DNA of 64,000 nucleotides from Trametes villosa. Its lineage: Eukaryota > Basidiomycota > Agaricomycetes > Polyporales > Polyporaceae. The first letter of the stretch is position 1. The number at the start of each line of letters is the position of its first letter. A program made the translations under genes and the position numbers. Location of the stretch: contig PUDQ02000024.1 of assembly GCA_002964805.2 (NCBI GenBank), positions 372,001 to 436,000 of the forward strand, read 5' to 3'. The notes beneath the pieces are model-generated. The model saw only the letters and a list, made by a program, of their open reading frames with translations. It made no database searches and was not told the DNA's origin. Below, one piece after another: positions 59,101 through 64,000 of the stretch.

Positions 59101-60760
59101 TGAAATTTTGAGCGTAGGTTTGTTGGCGGCGTTGTGGCGGTCTCTTGCTTTGCGTCCACCAGGATCATCCAGCATTGTATAGACCGCGGCCGTCGTTACT
59201 CGTGGTATTACCACAGATTGCCTAACAGCCTGTACCACAAAAGTGCCTGAGCAACTCAAACGCGACTATATGCGCTCGTGCCTTGCCGATTCGCGGGAGA
59301 ACAAGCAGCATAATTGGTGAGCGGGCTACGATTCGTTCCGTTCATACCTCGTACTCATTTCCGACAGTCGAGCAGCTTCGTTCCGTTCAAGTTCGTCCAG
59401 GACCTGGCGAATCGAATGAAGCTTCTCAACGGAGACAGATGGGCCTCCCACATCCCGTCGTACACCACCGGCACCTTCGAGCCTTGGATAGCCTCGCGTC
59501 CCAGATGAGTGACCGGCTTCTGGGTCTCGCCCTCGCGGATATGATCCATAGAGTTTTGAACTCAGTGCATTCTATGCACCCCGTTTACGAGACCTGTCGC
59601 ATACTGTGGCTTCTCCGACCCCCTCTCCTATGGGATTGCACGAACGTGCCCTCTTTCCTCCAGACTTCGCTACAAGGCCCTATGATCCCACCTGCACTCC
59701 CAAGGCAAGACCGTCAACTCCTACTCCGAGCCTCCGTCGTCATTATCGCTACTGGGTCCTGGTGGAGCTCGACTGGTCGCCTCTGTCCGAACCTCCGTTC
59801 TTTGGTCTAGGAATACTTCTCGTGCACGTGCGCACTCTCGGGACCACTTCCCGACACACACCCCAGGGCCTGAGGGAAATAGCGCTCGGACCGGCCATAC
59901 AGTGACCCGTGCGGGGAATATGGCTTCAACTATGCGCATCTCCCCCTCTCGCGGCGCTAGCAAAGTTCAATACACCTTTTTGCAGTCACCCGGCCGGACG
60001 AAACCTTTCGCACCGAGGTCTGGCACATTAACGCTGCCGCTAACGCCCATAATATGCGTCTGATGCCGTACAGACGCCCCCGGCAAGGTAATTCTACGTA
60101 CAATCGTCACCATCTGCAGGATGCAGGCGGCGGGAGTGGCATATGCCACGTCAAGGACATCGTGCGCAACATCGCGCAAGCAGGTACGGACGAGATGGTG
60201 CAGGCATATCTCGTCATTCTGTTGACTTTCACAGAGATTTCACCTCCGGTGCACGCCGCTGCGCACGAGGCTCGCAAGACCAAGGGAACTCGATCCGGAA
60301 GCCGATCACCTGGCCCACGAACGCTCTCCACCGAGTCTTTTCTTGTTTCGGGGAACTCAAGAATGTCTGGGTGGGCTCCCTCGGCGGTTCCTGTGGGCAA
60401 TAGCGTCTGGGAAGACCGCGATTCAAGGTCCGTCTCTTATCAAAAGGTCACTTCCCAACACTGGACGTTCCCGGCTTTGTTCGTTCCGATAGCGCCCCGG
60501 ACGTTCGGTAACGACATCCTCCTCTCGGCCTCGTCACCTTGATGGCGAGGCGGAACGGACGCGAGAGAGATTGCAGCCCGATCCCCCAGCGCCTCGTGCT
60601 CAGGACATCGAGCATGTCCTTTCCGTCCAGCTTGTACATGGTCTAGCCGGCACGCGCTGTGCGTTAGGCGACCGGGCCCTGCCACCTTATTATCCCAGAC
60701 CCGTCTCCTCCTCCGTCCTTTGCCTCCCGCGCCCGCGCTGGTCTCGCCCCACCGTTGATC
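56118..60760. other. Long region without a recognised gene
   Basis: 4.6 kb between Mo25 and the second RING gene. 56300-57600 is GC-rich with long overlapping frames in several phases (one of 379 codons at 56388-57527 plus), similar in character to the region before the first RING gene. 58600-59250 has no frame of note. 59990-60540 looks exon-like (see findings). The last 200 bases form a pyrimidine-rich leader. Confidence 0.4.
60000..60542 (+). pseudogene. Exon-like fragment of unknown protein
   Basis: Two segments look like exons separated by a 36-base GT..AG gap. The first gives RPDETFRTEVWHINAAANAH; the second, after GCAG at about 60118, gives GGGSGICHVKDIVRNIAQAG and MVQAYLVILLTFTE. Beyond this the sequence becomes Ser/Arg-rich and unlike a domain. 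I do not recognise the family. It could be a gene fragment or chance. Confidence 0.25.
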
Positions 60761-62848
60761 ATGCTCGTCCTCCACCCCCACTCCCAGTGCGACGTCTGTC
60801 TCGACAGCTACACCGCTTCCCGGGAACCCTACGCCATCCCCTGCGGACACGTATTCTGTCGGAGGTCAGTCGCCTTTGTTCCCGTACCGAGCTCGGTCCC
60901 CGTTGACGCCGCTCGCCCGTGTGCCACAGCTGTCTGAGGAACCTACGCCGGCATATCTGCCCCCTATGCCGCGGCGCATACCACGACGACGAGCTGCGCC
61001 AGCTGCACGTCGATAAGGCGACGCTGCCCCCCGCAACGCCCCCATTACGCGCTCCCGATCTGGAATCCGGCGACCGCGCGCGGCAGTTCCAAACGCAGCT
61101 CACGCGCATGATCCGAGGGGGCGCGACTGCATCCGACCTGTACGAAGTGCAGTCGGAGCTCAAACCTTGGCTCAGCACCCAGGAGCCCGACGATGTGCGC
61201 GCATTCTTTCTTTCATGAGCGGCGCGCGCTGCGGCTGACAGCTGGCTCGCGACTGGGCAGCACGCGGATCTGCGTGCGACGTACACGCTGCTGTACCGGC
61301 TGCTCAAGGGCAAGCAGGAGCTTGCGGACGTCGAGCATCAGTGCGCCGATCTGAGGACGGAGATTGAGACCGAGCGCCAGATCGCGGCGGCGAAGTACGA
61401 GGAGCTCGAGAGGGCGTCCTTCGAAGAGCGGGAGCTCCTCCTCAAGGCTGAGGACGCGCTGAAGGAGGAAAACGCCCGCCTTCGCGAGGAGTTCGAGGAT
61501 CTGAAACTGTAAGCGCTTCTGGCTTCGCGATATCTGAGCAGGGCTGACCAATACCTGTAGGAAGGTACAGAGCGCTGCATGCATGTTCAGGGTTGGGTGG
61601 TTCGACTGACGATGCTCTTTGCAGTACGACGATTGCTCCGCGGAATGTCGTCGACTCTCCGACGAGTTGAAAGATCTCAAGGGCAACCCCCTGCCGCCCT
61701 TGCCTCGCCAGATAGAAGCCCGGCACTTCTACCTCCACGACCTCAGCAACGCGAAGGCCGAGCCAGTCGCGATCCTTAAGGATAGCCCAGACTCCGCCAA
61801 CGCGGTGAGGGTCCAGCTCATCGGCGGAAAAGACAGCTTTTTCCAGCTGTCGCCTGTTCCCCCGACCATCCCCGACCTCCCGTCCGGTTTGATGACCTTC
61901 CAGCCGCTCACGGACGACATCGACGAGGCCGCGGACGACGACAGGAGTCACAGGAGCAGCCTCCTCTCCGCCCCTCGCGCAATCCCCATCCAGTCGAAGT
62001 CCCCGTCGTACCGCTCCCAGACCCACGCCGCAGCGCTGGACCCCGACGCGATGGCCATCTCCGTCCCGCGGAGCACCATCGACGTGCACATGGCGAGCGT
62101 CTCCTCCTCGCCGAACGTCTCCACGATGCACTACTCCTCGCGGCCGGTCGAGTTCGTGTCGAACTCCGTCGGGCGCGTGCCGGAGAACGCGCTCGGGATC
62201 CGCACCGCAGAGCCCGCCCCCCGCTTGTCCCCGGCGGCGATCAGCCACGAATGGAGGGAGCAGCAGGATCGGCGTGAGCGCCTCGCGCAGCTCAAGGAGG
62301 TCCTCAACGACCCGGTGCCCTCGCCCAAGAGCAGCCTCTCGCGCAAGCCCACGCTCTCGGATGCCTCCGACCGCGCGCGCCCCATCGCGCCGAGCGGGCT
62401 CTCCTCCACGCGCACGCCCTCCCCGGTGTCGAGCACCTCTCATTCATACTCCGCGTCCACGCTCGAGAAGGAGTACGCGCTCTCGACGCACCGGCACCAG
62501 CTCCTCCAGCCGGGCATCTCCTCCGCGAGCGCCGCGGCGCTCGAGCACCAGCAGCGCACGCGCGCGTCGTCCACCGCGTCCGCCACCGCAGCGCCTGCGC
62601 CGTCGTCCCTCACTCACGCGACCGCGACGCGTGACCGGGACCCCGCGCCCCCCATCCACGCCATATACGCACCGGCGCCCCCGCCAGCGTCCCCCGCACG
62701 CCCCGTGCAGCCCCGGCGGCAGTCGACGGACACCGCCTCTTTGTCCAAGGGCAAGGCCGCCGAAATGGGCCTCGCGTCCGGCGGAGCCTACCCGTCTGGC
62801 CTCACCCGCAGCATGCGCGCGATGCAGGAAGCCCCCCGCGTCTCATAG
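60761..62848 (+). CDS. RING finger / coiled-coil protein, second paralogue
   Basis: Probable ubiquitin ligase or RING scaffold. RING residues: C10, C13, C28, H30, C33, C36, then HICPLC (last Cys pair). Spacing C10-C36 is identical to that of the gene at 22278. Exon 1 ends inside the RING (about 60867; next exon starts after CCACAG at 60930), a different intron place from the paralogue. Then: LRQLHVDKATLPPATPP, LTRMIRGGATASDLYEVQSE, an exon with LRATYTLLYRLLKGKQELAD and a long heptad-type coiled coil (EELERASFEERELLLKAEDA). A short exon (about 61561-61590) links to YDDCSAECRRLSDELKDLKG and AEPVAILKDSPDSANAVRVQ. The C-terminal 250 residues are Ser/Pro/Ala/Arg-rich and probably disordered, ending at TAG 62848. 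Start ATG at 60761. Function beyond RING is unknown. Confidence 0.83.
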
Positions 62849-64000
62849 TCTCCTCGTCTCTCGGCTGCTCCCTCGCGCGCTCCAGCAGCGCGGCCGCGGA
62901 GGACAGGACGCGTGGCGCACCTGCAGTACACGCGCATGCGTGTGTGCTCGCGGACGTGCGCAGCGGCCTTCCGCCCTCGCGGTGCCCGTGCCCGCCTCGT
63001 CCATTAAGTTATCCCAGCCTCCGTCCCAGGTACGAGTCCCCCTGCTCCGTCCCCTGTTCATCGCCAGCAGACAGGCCGCGGCGCAGCCTTTCTCCCCCGG
63101 TTCCCGCAATAACGCATCTATACGCACGCAGCCGCGACGGGCCCCCTGCAGTGGGCCCCGCGAGGTTAATGTATACTATCTATACGCATATGCCACTCGC
63201 CCTCCCTCCCACCCCCGCCCCACCCCATACCTGCCGCCCTGGCTCCTTCTCCCCTTCTCGTCGCCTCCGTCGCATTCGCATTCGCATTGGCGTTCCCCGC
63301 AGCGCTTCCAGACCCCCCTCCGAGCGTTCGTACGTTCATCTCCTCGTCTTCCGCCCGCTTCGGGCCTCGGACTTCCCGCCTCGCCTCACCCCCTCTCCGT
63401 GTCCGTGTCCGCGTCCGTGTCGCACCCGTAATGGGCAGCCGACTTCCTGTTGTACTAGTACAGCGTCCACAGCGTCCACACAGAACCCAGACCCGTGCAT
63501 CCGACTGCCATAATCAATGCCAGCACACAGTTCAAGCGCCTCATCTTGCAAGCCTTTGTGCCAAGTCCGAACGCCTCGCGCGCGCAACACAGCTGGCTGA
63601 ACCCCGGCAGCGGGTGCAGACGAAGAGCCCTGAAGATCGTTTATTGAACCTTGAAAGCTTCCCGGAACACGACGCCGCGGTCCGAAGCCTGCGCGCTATG
63701 TACGGGCGAGGGCACGCATCGCGCGCGGCGCTGCTTTCGCCCATGCCACCATCATCATGGGCCAGGACCACAGTGGCTGGACGGCGGCCTCGAGGTGCGC
63801 GTCCTTCCAGACGAGTGCTATCTGACAGTTTCTGCTTTCTGGCAATCCTGCTCTACACGCGTGCATGGGAGCCAGGGCGTACGCGTACGGAGAAGTCCTC
63901 GGACATCCCAGCTGCAGGCGGCTTCCCTCGGGTGCCGCAGTCGGTGGGCACTGGAGGGATCCAGTGCACTATCAGACTTCATACGGGGGCTCCACGGCGC
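62849..64000. other. 3' region of RING gene and window end
   Basis: Likely 3' UTR then intergenic DNA. On the minus strand an AATAAA lies near 63645 and an upstream open stretch (about 63710-63830) reads HLEAAVQPLWSWPMMMVAWA after a possible acceptor, which could be the last exon of a gene entering from the right edge. This is too short to call. Confidence 0.35.

Noticed and set aside
62274..63431. 385-codon plus-strand frame after the RING gene
   Set aside because: It overlaps the RING gene's tail in another phase and has Arg/Pro-rich low-complexity content.
1..64000. CRISPR arrays, prokaryotic operons or riboswitches
   Set aside because: The window is eukaryotic nuclear DNA with spliceosomal introns; no regularly spaced repeats were seen.

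Overview
The window is nuclear DNA from a basidiomycete fungus, most likely an Agaricomycete of the Polyporales type. Coding exons are GC-rich and broken by many short introns of about 48-85 bases with GT..AG ends. The protein set fits this group (DUR3, eIF3l, NOP4, Gle1, Mo25, synaptobrevin, J protein, DUF6534 membrane proteins). I place the organism from protein character and intron style only, not from any database search.

Layout. 1-2073 (+): 3' part of a DUR3-type urea transporter. 2403-3226 (-): unknown protein. 4367-7435 (+): SF1 helicase. 7781-9415 (-): Cid1-like nucleotidyltransferase, convergent with the helicase. 10058-12441 (+): eIF3 subunit L. 13064-16415 (-): NOP4-like four-RRM ribosome biogenesis factor. 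16416-22277: long stretch without a recognised gene; its right half is very GC-rich and holds a 575-codon open frame of unknown meaning. 22278-23747 (+): RING finger/coiled-coil protein. 24438-26623: a 2.2 kb palindromic foldback transposon with 538-base arms and an 8-base target duplication. 26624-29119: no clear gene. 29120-34235 (-): two tandem DUF6534 membrane protein genes. 35903-37238 (-): DNAJC17/Cwc23-like J protein. 37797-38611 (-): isoprenylcysteine methyltransferase-like enzyme. 40601-41353 (-): synaptobrevin (SNC1). 41902-43202 (-): medium-chain reductase. 43872-47859 (-): CAMK-type protein kinase with a long disordered tail. 48281-50286 (-): GLE1. 50633-51747 (+): F-box-like protein. 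52481-52881 (-): broken cyanase gene. 54714-56117 (+): Mo25/Hym1. 60761-62848 (+): a second RING/coiled-coil protein, paralogous to the one at 22278.

How the genes relate. Housekeeping RNA functions are common here: translation initiation (eIF3l), rRNA maturation (NOP4), mRNA export (GLE1), splicing (J protein with RRM), an SF1 helicase and a Cid1-like RNA tailing enzyme. Membrane traffic and signalling form a second theme (SNC1, Mo25, CAMK kinase, prenyl-cysteine methylation). No secondary metabolite cluster or operon-like organisation is visible.

Most notable signals: (1) the perfectly symmetric foldback element, whose outer quarter-lengths are identical and inner arms diverged; (2) repeated use of microexons (8, 10, 14, 16 and 19 nt) in at least five genes, including a synaptobrevin whose start codon is itself split by an intron; (3) a cyanase gene truncated by an in-frame stop before its catalytic half; (4) a helicase/nucleotidyltransferase pair that recalls the Hrr1-Cid12 partnership of fission yeast RNAi. 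Exon boundaries were read by eye and small coordinate errors of a few bases are possible.
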